In this document: positions 17,201-26,600 of the stretch, piece by piece | Numbering within the stretch: the stretch's first letter is position 1 | How the letters are laid out: each line of letters starts with the position of its first letter | Source: Pseudomonadota bacterium | Lineage (GTDB): Bacteria; Desulfobacterota; Syntrophorhabdia; Syntrophorhabdales; Syntrophorhabdaceae | Assembly (NCBI GenBank): GCA_026388275.1 | Contig: JAPLKB010000020.1 | Coordinates: forward strand, 62,001 to 126,000 | DNA: 64,000 bases | Direction: 5' to 3' | Notes under the pieces: model-generated | Database searches by the model: none | What the model was told of the DNA's origin: nothing | Seen by the model: the letters and a program-made list of their open reading frames with translations, nothing else | Made by a program: the position numbers and the translations under genes

Positions 17201-17352
17201 AGCTCTGTTCTGATATTAACAATAGGCAAATCTACCTTAGGGAATAGGTCAACGCCGATGTTGGGATAGCTAACAATGCCGAGCACGACAAGTGCCATAA
17301 CGAGCATTGTTGCAAAAACAGGACGTTTTACAGATGTATCGGCTAACCACAT
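14206..17352 (-). CDS. RND efflux pump, inner-membrane permease (HAE1 type)
   Basis: A 1048-aa proton-driven permease that expels hydrophobic or amphiphilic compounds through a tripartite channel. It shows the RND plan: one helix at residues 10-30, a large periplasmic loop, helices 2-6, a hydrophilic linker, and the repeat of that plan. The proton-relay pair is in GILIDDAIIVIENIQRH, and its wording (with ENIQRHIEEG) is of the drug-type HAE1 branch, not the heavy-metal HME branch. The C-terminal helices contain ARGMSRKDALL-like and GPVRLRPILMTT sequences. It is third in the operon. The substrate is unknown; confidence in family is high. Confidence 0.95.
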   Translation of the reverse strand: MWLADTSVKRPVFATMLVMALVVLGIVSYPNIGVDLFPKVDLPIVNIRTELKGASSEIMDIDVTDKIEESVNTIDGIKTITSTSTEGVSVISVEFILERNIDLAVQDVREKVSAIRRKLPTDIDEPVIEKVDPDASPVLWFALSGEKSPRELSTYADEVLKEQFQRINGVGAIRMYGLRLRQARVWLDNDKLRSYGITAQDIMAALKRENIELPGGRIESNTKEYTVKVKGEFPTIQQFNDLVVGYSRGVAVKIKDVGRAEDGMEEKRSFARFNGKNSVNLGIQKQSGTNTVEVVDRVKNELKIIKKTLPAGMNLNIGFDQSDFIKRSINEVQHHLIYGGFFAVLAVLLFLRNIRTTIISALAIPASVISTFALMNAFGFTFNNMSMLALSLSIGILIDDAIIVIENIQRHIEEGMSPREASFFATSEIGLAVSATTLAIIVIFIPVAFMKGIIGRFFFQFGMTVVFAVMVSWFISFTLTPMMASLFLKHSEKHSQTPLKEGVSASNSSLYARLVNKHIFRNISDRLEGAYKILEERYKKLLAVALGRRKTVLILAIAIFLGSLFFTKFIGKEFIPSEDQSRFVIRLQMPVDYSVDEVEHMSRRVESIVKQFSEVSAILYSQGGGLTREANKGNMMINLKPKSQRKKNQNQIKTEMRRAFKAIPGLRASVEDVSLIGGGQRQVAIQYSIRGRDLENLKAYTKDILGKFSKLPGIVDADTSLETGKPEIRVLIDRDKAADLGIDVATVAEAINFLISGEVDITKYKDETKGRRYDLRARLIQKDRENPDDIGKLYVRAKDGRLVQLSNIAMFQEAGGSNVINRVDRQRAVTIFANLEMKPLGQAVEELNNISAKILTTEYSGKYKGEADIMAESFGYLMFAMMLGIVMAYMVLAAQFESFVHPFTVLLSMPFSFVGAFGALLLFGKTLNIFSFIGLILLMGLVKKNAILLVDYTNVLRERGMSRKDALLEAGPVRLRPILMTTFAMILGMMPIAIGIGEGAETRSPMALATIGGLLTSLFLTLVVVPVAYDLFDESKNKFSRKQLKDKA

Positions 17353-17473
17353 ATCAGCCTCCGGCTGATAATTTTAAATTTTAAATGTTGAATTTTGAGT
17401 TTTGGACTACCTGAAGCTAGGAGTTCGGGGATAAAACATAACAAATGTATTCTTATTATCATCTTATTGCGCC

Positions 17474-18658
17474 TCATTTTTTGCTGTTTGCCTCGCCTTT
17501 GTTTTTTATCTCTTTTTGCGAACCGCTCCCTCCTGGCGCAGGCGGGACAGCCTCAGACTCCGAGCTTGCAGGCGCTGCCAGCACGGCAACTTTTGCACCT
17601 TCTGAAAGTGCCTGTTGCCCGGCAACAACAACTCTGTCCCCCGCTTTCAGACCTTCAATAATTTCCATCATTTCTCCGTATTTACTGCCGATCTTTACAG
17701 GTCTTTCTTTTGCCATGTTGCTCTCAACAATAAAAACATTTACTTTCTCCGCTTCATATAGCAGTGAAGTTATCGGGACAACGACCGTTGCCGTTTCTCC
17801 TCCGGTATAGAGCAGCACCTTTGCAAACATACCGGGTTTTAAAGTTTCATTGGGATTTGGAACCAATGCCTCAATCTGAAGTGTCCTTGTTTTTTCCTCA
17901 AGGCTCGGATAAACAATATTGACCTTTCCTTTAAAATCTTTATCAGGAAAGGCGTCAACCTTTAACGCAATATCCTGGCCTACCTTGAGCCTCCTCACGT
18001 CTTTCTCGGGGACTGAAAAGTGTAATTTTAAAGGATTTGACTGGATAATCACAAAAAGCTGAGTGCCATTTTTTACAAAATCCCCAATTGAAACTTTTCT
18101 CTCTTTTACTATAGATGAAATAGGAGAATATACCCTTGTTTTAACAAGTTTATGTTTAGCAAGGGACAAAGACGCCTTTGCCCTGTCAATCTCTGCATCA
18201 GCGAGAGAAAGCCTTGTAGACACATCATCAAACTGCTGCCGCGTAACAAGCTCTTCTTTAAAAAGGGCTTCTTTTCGCTTAAACTCGAGCTTTGTATTGG
18301 CAAGTGTTGCTTCAACCTGTTTCAGCAACGCTTCGTCTTTTTTCACTTCATGGCTATAATCTGTATCGTCAATTGCCGCAAGGAGCATGCCCTTCGAAAC
18401 TATTGTGCCTTCATCTACTTTTACGCTTTTCAAAACCCCTTCAACTTCTGCGCTGATAAAAACCTCTTCAAAAGGAGTTAGCGTGCCGGTGGCCTCAATA
18501 AATGGCCTGAGTTGTCTTTTCTCTACTGTCTGAACCTGAACATTAAAAGTTTTCTCCAAAGTTTTATTTTCTTTTTTGTTGCACCCGATTAAAAAAAATA
18601 AGGAGTAAACAGTAAATAACAAGCAGCCGAACATGACAACAAATTTCATCTTTTTCAT
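17474..18658 (-). CDS. RND periplasmic adaptor (membrane fusion) lipoprotein
   Basis: A 394-aa adaptor bridging pump and outer-membrane channel. A lipobox-like LIGC puts the lipid-bearing Cys at residue 26. Then come the first barrel/lipoyl half (RPFIEATGTLTPFEEVFISA; VKVDEGTIVSKGMLLAAID), the alpha-helical hairpin (about residues 100-165, KKDEALLKQVEATLANTKLE onward), the second lipoyl half (RVYSPISSIVKERKVSIGDF), and the beta-barrel and proximal domains. The C-terminal 30 residues are Pro/Ala/Glu-rich. It lies 20 bases after tolC, in the same operon. Confidence 0.93.
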   Translation of the reverse strand: MKKMKFVVMFGCLLFTVYSLFFLIGCNKKENKTLEKTFNVQVQTVEKRQLRPFIEATGTLTPFEEVFISAEVEGVLKSVKVDEGTIVSKGMLLAAIDDTDYSHEVKKDEALLKQVEATLANTKLEFKRKEALFKEELVTRQQFDDVSTRLSLADAEIDRAKASLSLAKHKLVKTRVYSPISSIVKERKVSIGDFVKNGTQLFVIIQSNPLKLHFSVPEKDVRRLKVGQDIALKVDAFPDKDFKGKVNIVYPSLEEKTRTLQIEALVPNPNETLKPGMFAKVLLYTGGETATVVVPITSLLYEAEKVNVFIVESNMAKERPVKIGSKYGEMMEIIEGLKAGDRVVVAGQQALSEGAKVAVLAAPASSESEAVPPAPGGSGSQKEIKNKGEANSKK

Positions 18659-18678
18659 TTATTAACCGCTCCTGTGAA

Positions 18679-20013
18679 TTAATTGGTGTCTGAACCGGTT
18701 ATTGACTTCAAAAGTATTCCTGTTGCTCGTTTTACCATCAATACGGATAACCGGTAACTATAAATTGCATCAGCAAGCTGTCTTTCTGCTGTAACTAGTA
18801 AAGTATTGGCATCCATAACATCTATGCTGTTAGTAAGCCCGTATTCAAACTGTCTTGTAACAGCGCTGTAATTATCTTTTGCAAATGAGTCTTGATCTTC
18901 AAGAGATTTTAAAACCCCCTTTTGGGTCACAAAATCGAGATAAGCGCCTTCAACCTCAATATTGACATTTTTTTTAAGGTCTTCATAGGCAAGCCCTGCC
19001 TGCCTTTTTTTTGAATCTGCTTCTTTTACCTGAGCATCACGTATTCCGCCCTCAAAAAACAGCAAGTTAAATTTTAATCCGCCATAGAGGTTATCACGGA
19101 CAATGCTCCCCGTTTCAGGAGTTTCCTTCCTCTTCTGATATACACCTTCAACTGAAACTGTAGGCCAGTAAGCTCCTTTTGCAATCCTGACCATATCGTC
19201 GGCCATTTTTTTCTGCATGTTTGCCGATTTCAGTTCGGCGCGCTCAATATTGGCTTTTTCTTTCAAACATTCGACAGCCAAAGGCTGACATCCTTCAATT
19301 ATTTCTTCCGGGGTGCTCCTTGAGTCCCGTAATTCGCTATTTTCTTTTACTTCAAAATCCTCATCTATTCCAACAATCCGTGCAAGAACAGCCTTTCTCA
19401 GGGTCGTTAAATTACCTGTTTTTATCAAATCAGATTGAGCCCCGGACAACTCCGCTTCCGCTCTCAAAAGGGCTGTTTTTGTAACTTCTCCTATCCTGAG
19501 TCTCGTTGTGGCTGCATTTTTATGTTTCGTTAATCTCTCCACATTAGCCTTTGAAATATCATCGATTTTTTTTGCCTTCAAATAGTTGTAGTAGGCGCTG
19601 GAGACAAGAAACATGTAAGCTTCTTTCACTGCGATAAGATCTAACCTGCTCTTCTCTATGTTGTCCTTTGAGATTTTAAAAGCAGTAATTTCCCTGCCGG
19701 ACAATGACATTGACTGGTCAAGTCTTACCCCGTAGGACGCTGTTTCATCCGGTTGAATCAGCGTAACCGAATCGGATATTTTGGAATCTTTATATCTTGT
19801 ATATCCTCCAACTGCTGAAAGCTGAGGTAGTAAAAATGACATGGCTTTTTCTTTGCCTGTTATAGCTATGTAAAGATCTTCAGCGGAAATTTTTATTTTT
19901 TCTGACCGCTCAAGGGCTATCCTGTATAATGTATCAAGAGTATACTCCGTTGTTGCGTCTACCCTGGAGCAAAAAGCCAATGTAATCAGGCATATAAAAA
20001 AACATTTTTTCAT
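18679..20013 (-). CDS. TolC-family outer-membrane channel
   Basis: A 444-aa outer-membrane factor with a signal peptide (MKKCFFICLITLAFCSRVDA) and two OEP repeats of long coiled-coil helices, for example SRLDLIAVKEAYMFLVSSAY in the first half (minus-strand reading approximates this) and FEYGLTNSIDVMDANTLLV in the second. It forms the exit duct for the pump encoded downstream. I take the ATG at 20013 with AGAGG five bases upstream; the in-frame TTG at 20028 lies before that site. First gene of the operon tolC-adaptor-permease-PII-like. Confidence 0.9.
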   Translation of the reverse strand: MKKCFFICLITLAFCSRVDATTEYTLDTLYRIALERSEKIKISAEDLYIAITGKEKAMSFLLPQLSAVGGYTRYKDSKISDSVTLIQPDETASYGVRLDQSMSLSGREITAFKISKDNIEKSRLDLIAVKEAYMFLVSSAYYNYLKAKKIDDISKANVERLTKHKNAATTRLRIGEVTKTALLRAEAELSGAQSDLIKTGNLTTLRKAVLARIVGIDEDFEVKENSELRDSRSTPEEIIEGCQPLAVECLKEKANIERAELKSANMQKKMADDMVRIAKGAYWPTVSVEGVYQKRKETPETGSIVRDNLYGGLKFNLLFFEGGIRDAQVKEADSKKRQAGLAYEDLKKNVNIEVEGAYLDFVTQKGVLKSLEDQDSFAKDNYSAVTRQFEYGLTNSIDVMDANTLLVTAERQLADAIYSYRLSVLMVKRATGILLKSITGSDTN

Positions 20014-20331
20014 AACAGCCTCTTTCAATGAATCTATTAGCCGTTAACCCTCAATATTTAACGGCTTTTTCGTCTCTCTTAAACAATCTAAAATTGCTGC
20101 ATTCTTCCAGCGAGAAAAGGTTGTCCGGATCAACAATTATTGAAATAAAAAACTCTTAGCATTTCAATAATTGTTTTGCTTTTTCATGTTCTTTGCATTG
20201 ATGAAAGCAACCGGAATCCATTTTAGGGCTGAATCGGGTATTTTTTTCTTTGAATCTTTTCCTGAGCATCTGTTCATGTGAACACAGGTTCAGTTTATCG
20301 AAACAGCTATACTGTGTCAAGTTAAAACCTT
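20014..20331. other. divergent intergenic region with a 15-bp perfect inverted repeat
   Basis: Between tolC (minus) and the DUF1015 gene (plus). AACAATTATTGAAAT (20132-20146) is repeated in inverse at 20161-20175 with a 14-bp spacer, about 120 bp upstream of tolC. It could be an operator of the pump operon or a leader hairpin. No regulator gene adjoins. Otherwise nothing is recognised here. Confidence 0.5.
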
Positions 20332-20360
20332 TTGACTTTATGTATATGCTGTGTTAAAAA
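20332..20360 (+). promoter_or_regulatory. promoter of the DUF1015 gene, leaderless type
   Basis: TTGACT (20332-20337), 17 bp, TAAAAA (20355-20360), then six bases to the ATG at 20367. The predicted start of transcription is the start codon; no Shine-Dalgarno is present. The -10 box is weak. Confidence 0.45.
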
Positions 20361-20366
20361 ATTCAC

Positions 20367-21587
20367 ATGCATGAACCAAATATAAAACCCTTTAGAGGAA
20401 TGCTATTCAACAAGGAAAAAATCGGCGATGTAGCCTCTTGCGTCTGCCCGCCTTATGATGTAATTTCAGATGCGCGGACCTATTCTGAGAGAAACAGGTT
20501 CAATATTATCAGACTGGAATTACCGGAACAGAATCCTCCACTTGATCAGTATAATAATGCGAGAGAAACACTCGAACATTGGCTGCAACAGGGAGTAATT
20601 ACTTTTGATGAAAAGGATGCGGTCTATATATACGAACAGGAATTTGAAGTCGAGCATAAATCCTTCCTAAGGAGAGGTTTTATTGCTCTTAATAAGATTG
20701 AAAAAAACCGTATGCTTACGCACGAAGAAACACGGAAAAAGGCAAAAGAAGACAGGGAAAGGCTGATCTCTTCTTTAAAAACATACACAAGTTTTGTTTT
20801 CGGTCTTTATGAAGATAAGATGCAGGATATCGAAAACATTCTTACAACTGCTCCAAAAGAGATTATCTATGACTTTATTGACGAGCAGTTTGTTACAAAC
20901 AGATTCTATAAGATGACAGACAGGGATGCAATAAACGCCCTTTCTAAGGAAATAGATAAAAAAAACATATATATTGCCGACGGCCATCACAGGCTGGATG
21001 TTTCATACAGGCTGGGACTTTCTTATATACCGATTTATTTAACAAATATGTATTCCAATGGCATTGTGATTCTCCCTTATCACAGAATGATAAAATTTAA
21101 ACAATTTAAAAATATTAATGAAATTTTAAACTCAGTAAAGCAATATGCTGATATTGATAAAATTCTGCTGGATAACGATAATTCGCTCAGTACGGCAATT
21201 GAACTAATTTCTCAATCTGACATGCCGGCTTATCTTTTATATTCGAAAGATGCGCCTGATGTGCTTTATATGCTTAAGGTAAACAAACCCATTCCCATGG
21301 ATAATAATATGCATGAGAGCCTTAAAAAACTGAAAGTTAATATAGCGCATAACGGTATATTGAAGGGACTGCTTTATATATCTGATGACGAAATTGAATT
21401 TACTCAAGACTCGCATGAATTGATAAGCGATGTAAAAAAAGGTAAATTTGATCTGGCGCTCTTACTCCCCCCCACAACAGTTGAAGAAGTGAAAGATATT
21501 GCGGACCATAGTCTCTATATGCCGCCTAAATCAACTTATTTCTATCCTAAAATACTCACAGGCCTGGTTTTATACAGGTACGAATGA
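20367..21587 (+). CDS. DUF1015 family protein
   Basis: A 406-aa cytoplasmic protein of the DUF1015 family (COG4198), whose biochemical function is not established. Family marks: PFRGMLFN near the N-terminus, CPPYDVIS (residues 27-34), RFNIIRLELPE, DAVYIYEQEF, THEETRKKAKEDRERL and the central IADGHHRLD, a motif also seen in ParB-like nucleases and CTPases. The family often sits near serine, one-carbon or isoprenoid genes; here a tRNA methyltransferase and a polyprenyl synthase follow on the same strand after 74 bases. The family is certain, the role unknown. Confidence 0.85.
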   Translation: MHEPNIKPFRGMLFNKEKIGDVASCVCPPYDVISDARTYSERNRFNIIRLELPEQNPPLDQYNNARETLEHWLQQGVITFDEKDAVYIYEQEFEVEHKSFLRRGFIALNKIEKNRMLTHEETRKKAKEDRERLISSLKTYTSFVFGLYEDKMQDIENILTTAPKEIIYDFIDEQFVTNRFYKMTDRDAINALSKEIDKKNIYIADGHHRLDVSYRLGLSYIPIYLTNMYSNGIVILPYHRMIKFKQFKNINEILNSVKQYADIDKILLDNDNSLSTAIELISQSDMPAYLLYSKDAPDVLYMLKVNKPIPMDNNMHESLKKLKVNIAHNGILKGLLYISDDEIEFTQDSHELISDVKKGKFDLALLLPPTTVEEVKDIADHSLYMPPKSTYFYPKILTGLVLYRYE

Positions 21588-21661
21588 AATACCTTCAATT
21601 ATAAATCCCGGGTCAATCTTTTCGTAAATGAAGATTAACCCATGATTGGTAAAACATAATT

Positions 21662-22396
21662 ATGTTATTAGAAGACGATGAAACACTTGATATTCTATGC
21701 AATGATGAACTTAAAATAATCCAGAAGAAGGATGGCTACAGATTTTCCATCGATGCTATTCTACTGTCAAACTTTATAACCCTGAAAAAACATGAAAGGT
21801 TGTTGGATATTGGAACAGGCTGTGGCATTATGCCGGTCTATATGTCGAAGAAAGGCAACAATAATTCCATGATGGGCATAGAGATACAGGAGGAATTATT
21901 CCATGTAGCTCAAAAGAATAAAGATCTCAACAAGTGTGAAAACATTGAATTTATCCACGGTGATATTAAACTTTTTGTTGAAAGTTTAAAAAAGAGGCCT
22001 TTTCATGTAATAGCGTCCAACCCTCCTTATACAAAAGGTCATACGGGTAGAGAAAGTCCAAAACATTCAAGATTTATAGCAAGATATGAATCGTATATTG
22101 ACCTTCCGGCATTGCTTTCAGCTTCATCGACTCTATTGAATAAAAAAGGACGTTTTTATATTATTTATCCTTCAAAAAGACTGGGTGAACTTATTTATAC
22201 AGCCAAAGCTAATAAACTTGAGCCGAAAAGACTGAGATTGATTTATCCGAAAAAAGAAAAGGGTGCCAATCTTTTTCTTGCTGAATTCATAAAAGAAGGT
22301 GGTATGGAAGTAACTATTGAAAAACCTCTTTTTATATACGATAATGAGCAATATACGGAAGAAATTGAAAGCTATTACTGTCTGAAGAAAGGGTAG
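21662..22396 (+). CDS. tRNA1(Val) adenine-37 N6-methyltransferase-like (TrmN6/YfiC)
   Basis: A 244-aa SAM-dependent methyltransferase. The N-terminus (IIQKKDGYRFSIDAILLSNF) is the TrmN6 opening, LLDIGTGCGIMP is the SAM-binding loop, and ASNPPYTKG contains the NPPY motif of N6-adenine methylases, so it should methylate an adenine in tRNA. The C-terminus lacks extra domains. Close TrmN6 relatives act on A37 of tRNA-Val; the exact target here is inference. The ATG at 21662 has no Shine-Dalgarno, with CATAAT-like sequence directly before it. The polyprenyl synthase gene follows four bases after its stop. Confidence 0.85.
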   Translation: MLLEDDETLDILCNDELKIIQKKDGYRFSIDAILLSNFITLKKHERLLDIGTGCGIMPVYMSKKGNNNSMMGIEIQEELFHVAQKNKDLNKCENIEFIHGDIKLFVESLKKRPFHVIASNPPYTKGHTGRESPKHSRFIARYESYIDLPALLSASSTLLNKKGRFYIIYPSKRLGELIYTAKANKLEPKRLRLIYPKKEKGANLFLAEFIKEGGMEVTIEKPLFIYDNEQYTEEIESYYCLKKG

Positions 22397-22400
22397 GAAG

Positions 22401-23369
22401 ATGGAGCAGATTATAAAACTGATAGAAAATGACTTGAAAAAACTCGAATTATCAATAGAACAATTGGTTTCAACAAAAGTCGGTTTTATAAAAGAGATTG
22501 TAAACTATATAATAAGATCGGGCGGAAAAAGAATCAGGCCGATTCTTGTTATGCTCAGCTCAAAGCTCTGCGGTTATAATGGAGAACAGCATATAACCTA
22601 TTCGGCAATCATTGAGTTTATTCACACATCAACACTTTTACATGATGATGTGGTAGATAATGCGAAAACGAGAAGGGGTGCTTCAACAGCAAATATAATA
22701 TGGGGGAATGAAGCAAGCGTCCTTGTCGGGGATTTCCTTTATACAAAATCTTTTGAACTTATGGCAGACGGAGACAACTTTGAAATAATAAAAACCATGG
22801 CGCATACTACAAAGCAATTATCAGAAGGTGAAATATTAGAGCTTTTGAAGACATCGGATATTAGTACCAGTGAAGAAGAGTATTTTGAAATCATCAGGAA
22901 TAAAACGGCTGTTCTTTTTTCAGTAGCATGTGAAATAGGCGCTATACTGAGCAATATTGATGAAGAGAAAAGGCTTGCCTTAAAAGAATATGGACAAAAT
23001 CTCGGCATGGCTTTTCAGCTGACGGATGATATACTTGATTACAACTCATACGATGAAGTTCTCGGGAAAAAAGTTGGGACAGATCTTAAAGAAGGAAAAA
23101 TAACACTTCCCCTTATCATTGCTATGAATGCTACAACAGAGAAAGAAAAAGCTGTTATTAAAAGAGTTGTTGAAAAATCGAGTATTACATTGAAAGATTT
23201 TGAGAAAGTAAGTGCAATTATAAAAAAATATGACGGGATAAAATATACATCCGATAAGGCAATGCAGTACACAAATGCAGCTAAAGATTGTTTAAAGATC
23301 TTTGAGCCATCACCCTTTAAGGATGCGCTTCTTGAACTTCCTGAGTATGTACACAAGAGAAAAACATGA
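22401..23369 (+). CDS. polyprenyl diphosphate synthase (IspB type)
   Basis: A 322-aa all-helical trans-prenyltransferase making the long isoprenoid tail of quinones. Both aspartate-rich motifs are intact: LLHDDVVDNAKTRRG (first, DDxxD) and QLTDDILDY (second), plus GGKRIRPILVML and GKKVGTDLKEGKITLPLI. Length and order match octaprenyl/heptaprenyl synthases. AGGAAG precedes the ATG at 22401. It is third in the DUF1015-trmN6-ispB run. Chain length cannot be read without the residues before the first motif being modelled. Confidence 0.92.
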   Translation: MEQIIKLIENDLKKLELSIEQLVSTKVGFIKEIVNYIIRSGGKRIRPILVMLSSKLCGYNGEQHITYSAIIEFIHTSTLLHDDVVDNAKTRRGASTANIIWGNEASVLVGDFLYTKSFELMADGDNFEIIKTMAHTTKQLSEGEILELLKTSDISTSEEEYFEIIRNKTAVLFSVACEIGAILSNIDEEKRLALKEYGQNLGMAFQLTDDILDYNSYDEVLGKKVGTDLKEGKITLPLIIAMNATTEKEKAVIKRVVEKSSITLKDFEKVSAIIKKYDGIKYTSDKAMQYTNAAKDCLKIFEPSPFKDALLELPEYVHKRKT

Positions 23370-23425
23370 AAATTTCTCATCCGGAAACCCTGAATGAGAA
23401 ATTATTGTTTTCCAAAAAATTATTA

Positions 23426-23582
23426 ATTCCAATTATAAATCAAGGATGCAATGACTTACCCCGCTTCAGCTTGCGGGGCAATCAAGGCGGCAAGGAAGAG
23501 GAGACGTAGGCGTACGATAGCAGTACGTCGAGAATCTGATGACGAAGCCAACGATGATAGCGCCTTGATTTAGAATTGGAAT
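23426..23582. repeat. short inverted-repeat element, family A copy 1
   Basis: A 157-bp element with 20-bp ends: ATTCCAATTATAAATCAAGG at the left and CCTTGATTTAGAATTGGAAT at the right (19 of 20 pair). Inside are a hairpin CCCCGC-TTCAGCTT-GCGGGG and a GACGTA/TACGTC pair. A 174-bp relative lies at 54966-55139 with the same internal blocks. No coding frame. It looks like a MITE or REP-type nonautonomous element. Confidence 0.75.
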
Positions 23583-23646
23583 AACGCATATAAAGCATAA
23601 CAATTATCACTTCATAAAAAAATCGTCCCCGCAAGGAGACGTAATG

Positions 23647-26600
23647 TCATTCTATATCCATGTGGTAAGCCTGGAGTGACTTTATTCCCACTCCTTCCTT
23701 ATTCTCTATATATGCCCTGATACCTTCTGCCACTGCTTTGGCTGCTGCAGTTGTTGTAATATATGGTATTTTGTATTTTATAGCTGTCTTTCTTATGTAA
23801 GAATCATCATACATACTGTTCTTCCCGATCGGCGTATTGATAATAAGCTGAATCTCCTTGTTGTGCAGCGCATCAAGAATATTGGGTCTTCCTTCGTGAA
23901 CTTTCTTTATCAGTGTTGATGCTATTCCATTAGTTGCAAAGAATTTCTGTGTTCCCTCCGTAGCAAGGATGTTGAAGCCTGCTTCTTTCAGATATTTTGC
24001 CACACCGAGGACATCGTTTCTGTCCTTTGGCGATATTGTGATAAGTACAGTGCCTGTTTCAGGCAATTTTTGACCTGCAGCAGCCTGAGATTTGAAAAAA
24101 GCAAGACCGAATGAGTCAGCCATACCAAGAACTTCTCCGGTGGATCTCATTTCAGGCCCCAAGGTCGGATCAACTTCAGGGAACATATTGAAAGGAAATA
24201 CAGCCTCTTTTACCCCAACATGGGGATATTTTTTGTGCTTCAGTCCTATATCTTTCAGTTTTTTACCAAGCATAAACTGTGTGGCAATGCGTGCCATCTG
24301 AACTCCCGTTACCTTTGACACAAGAGGCACAGTCCTGCTTGCTCTGGGGTTTGCTTCAAGGATATAGACTATATCATCGGCAATTGCGTACTGGATGTTC
24401 ATGAGCCCTACAACGTTCAACTCGATGGCGATCATTTTCGTATATTCATTTATCGTACGGATATGTTTTTCAGATAAAGTCCTGGGCGGAATTGCACAGG
24501 CGCTGTCACCGGAGTGGATGCCGGCAAGTTCTATATGCTCCATAATTGAAGGAACAAAAGCATCTTCGCCGTCTGCTATTGCATCTGCCTCCACTTCAAT
24601 TGCATTCTCAAGAAATTTATCTATCAGGATAGGTCTGCCTGGGGATATGTCTACGGCTGCATTCACATAGGAGGTAAGTGTTGCATCGTCATAGACAATT
24701 TCCATCCCGCGCCCGCCAAGCACGTATGATGGTCTAACCATGAGAGGATAACCGATTTTACCTGCCACTTTAAGTGCTTCCTCAAGTGTTATTGCAGTTC
24801 CGCTCTCAGGCTGTGGTATATCAAGCTTATGCATTACTTGCTTAAAACGTTTCCTGTCTTCTGCAAGATCTATGCTTTCAGGTGATGTGCCCAATATCTT
24901 TACGCCTGCCTCTTCAAGTTCCTTTGCAATATTGAGCGGAGTCTGCCCTCCGAACTGGACTATCACACCGATAGGTTTTTCCTTATTGTAAATGCTTAAT
25001 ACATCTTCTACAGTAAGGGGTTCGAAGTAAAGTTTATCAGAGGTATCGTAGTCGGTAGAAACTGTTTCAGGGTTACAATTCACCATGATTGATTCATACC
25101 CTTCATCGCGTAGTGTAAATGCAGCGTGGACACAGGTATAATCGAACTCTATACCCTGGCCGATTCTGTTCGGACCGCCTCCAAGAATCATTACCTTAGG
25201 CCTGTCGCTTATTGCAACTTCATTAGGGGCATTATATGTTGAGTAATAGTATGCAGCGTCGGCGCCGCTTACCGGAACCGCACACCATGCTTCAACTTTA
25301 CCCAGGGAAATCCTTCTATTCCTGATATCTTCTTCTTTCAAAACAAGGATTTTAGCAAGATATTTATCTGAGAAGCCGTCTTCCTTGGCTTTCACAAGAA
25401 GTATGTCGGGAAGCGTCTTTCCTTTATATTGCAGAATTTCCTCTTCAAGCTCGACCAACTCCTTCATCTGCCCTATAAACCAGTGTTTTATCTTTGTCTT
25501 TTCAAATAACTCATCTATTGTTGCGCCTTTCCGTAATGCTTCATACATAACAAATTGTCTTTCCGATGATGGTTCATTGAGCAGTCTCATCAGGTCGTCA
25601 AGGGGAAGGTCATTAAAATTGCTTGCGAAACCCAGACCATAACGTTTAATCTCAAGAGAGCGGATTGCTTTCTGAAATGCTTCTTTATAATTCTTGCCGA
25701 TACTCATTGCTTCGCCCACTGCTTTCATTTGTGTACCCAACTTGTCTTCTGCCTCTCTGAACTTTTCAAAGGCCCAGCGGGCAAATTTTATAACAACATA
25801 CTCCCCTGAAGGCACATATTTATCAAGAGTCCCGCTTCTATAATAGGGGATATCCTTTAACATATATCCCCCTGCAAGTTTGGCAGAAACAAAGGCAATA
25901 GGGAAACCGGTGGCTTTGGAGGCGAGGGCGGATGAACGTGAAGTCCTGGGGTTGATCTCAATGACCACGATCCGCCCGTCATCCGGGTTATGGGCAAACT
26001 GGATATTTGTCCCACCGATTACCTGTATGGCTTCAACAATCCGGTACGAATATTCCTGCAGTTTTTGCTGCACATCCTCTGATATGGTCAACATGGGAGC
26101 AGAGCAGAAGGAATCTCCCGTATGAACGCCCATGGGGTCGATATTTTCAATAAAGCAAACGGTAATCATGTTATTTTCAGCATCCCTTACTACTTCAAGC
26201 TCCAGTTCCTCCCAACCTATAACTGCCTCTTCTATGAGTACCTGACCGATAAGGCTCGCTGAAATACCCCTGCTTGCAATAGTCTTTAGCTCTTCCTTAT
26301 TATATGCAATACCACCGCCCGTACCACCCATGGTATATGCCGGCCTTATGACAACTGGATAACCGAGCCTGTCGGCAATTTCAAGTGCATCTTCAATAGA
26401 ATAGGCGAGGGCGGACTCAGGCATGGGGATATCGAGTTTGCTCATTGTCTTTTTGAATTCATCCCGGTCTTCCCCTCTCTCAATCGCGTCTACCTGGACA
26501 CCTATAATCTGCACGCCATGTTTCTGGAGAATACCCTTTCTTGAAAGTTCCGCAGCGAGATTCAATCCTGTCTGTCCCCCAAGGTTAGGCAACAATCCTT

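Noticed and set aside
14206-17352. Heavy-metal (CusA-type) RND pump
   Set aside because: The helix-4 wording GILIDDAIIVIENIQRH belongs to the HAE1 drug-type branch, and the metal-relay Met residues are not evident.
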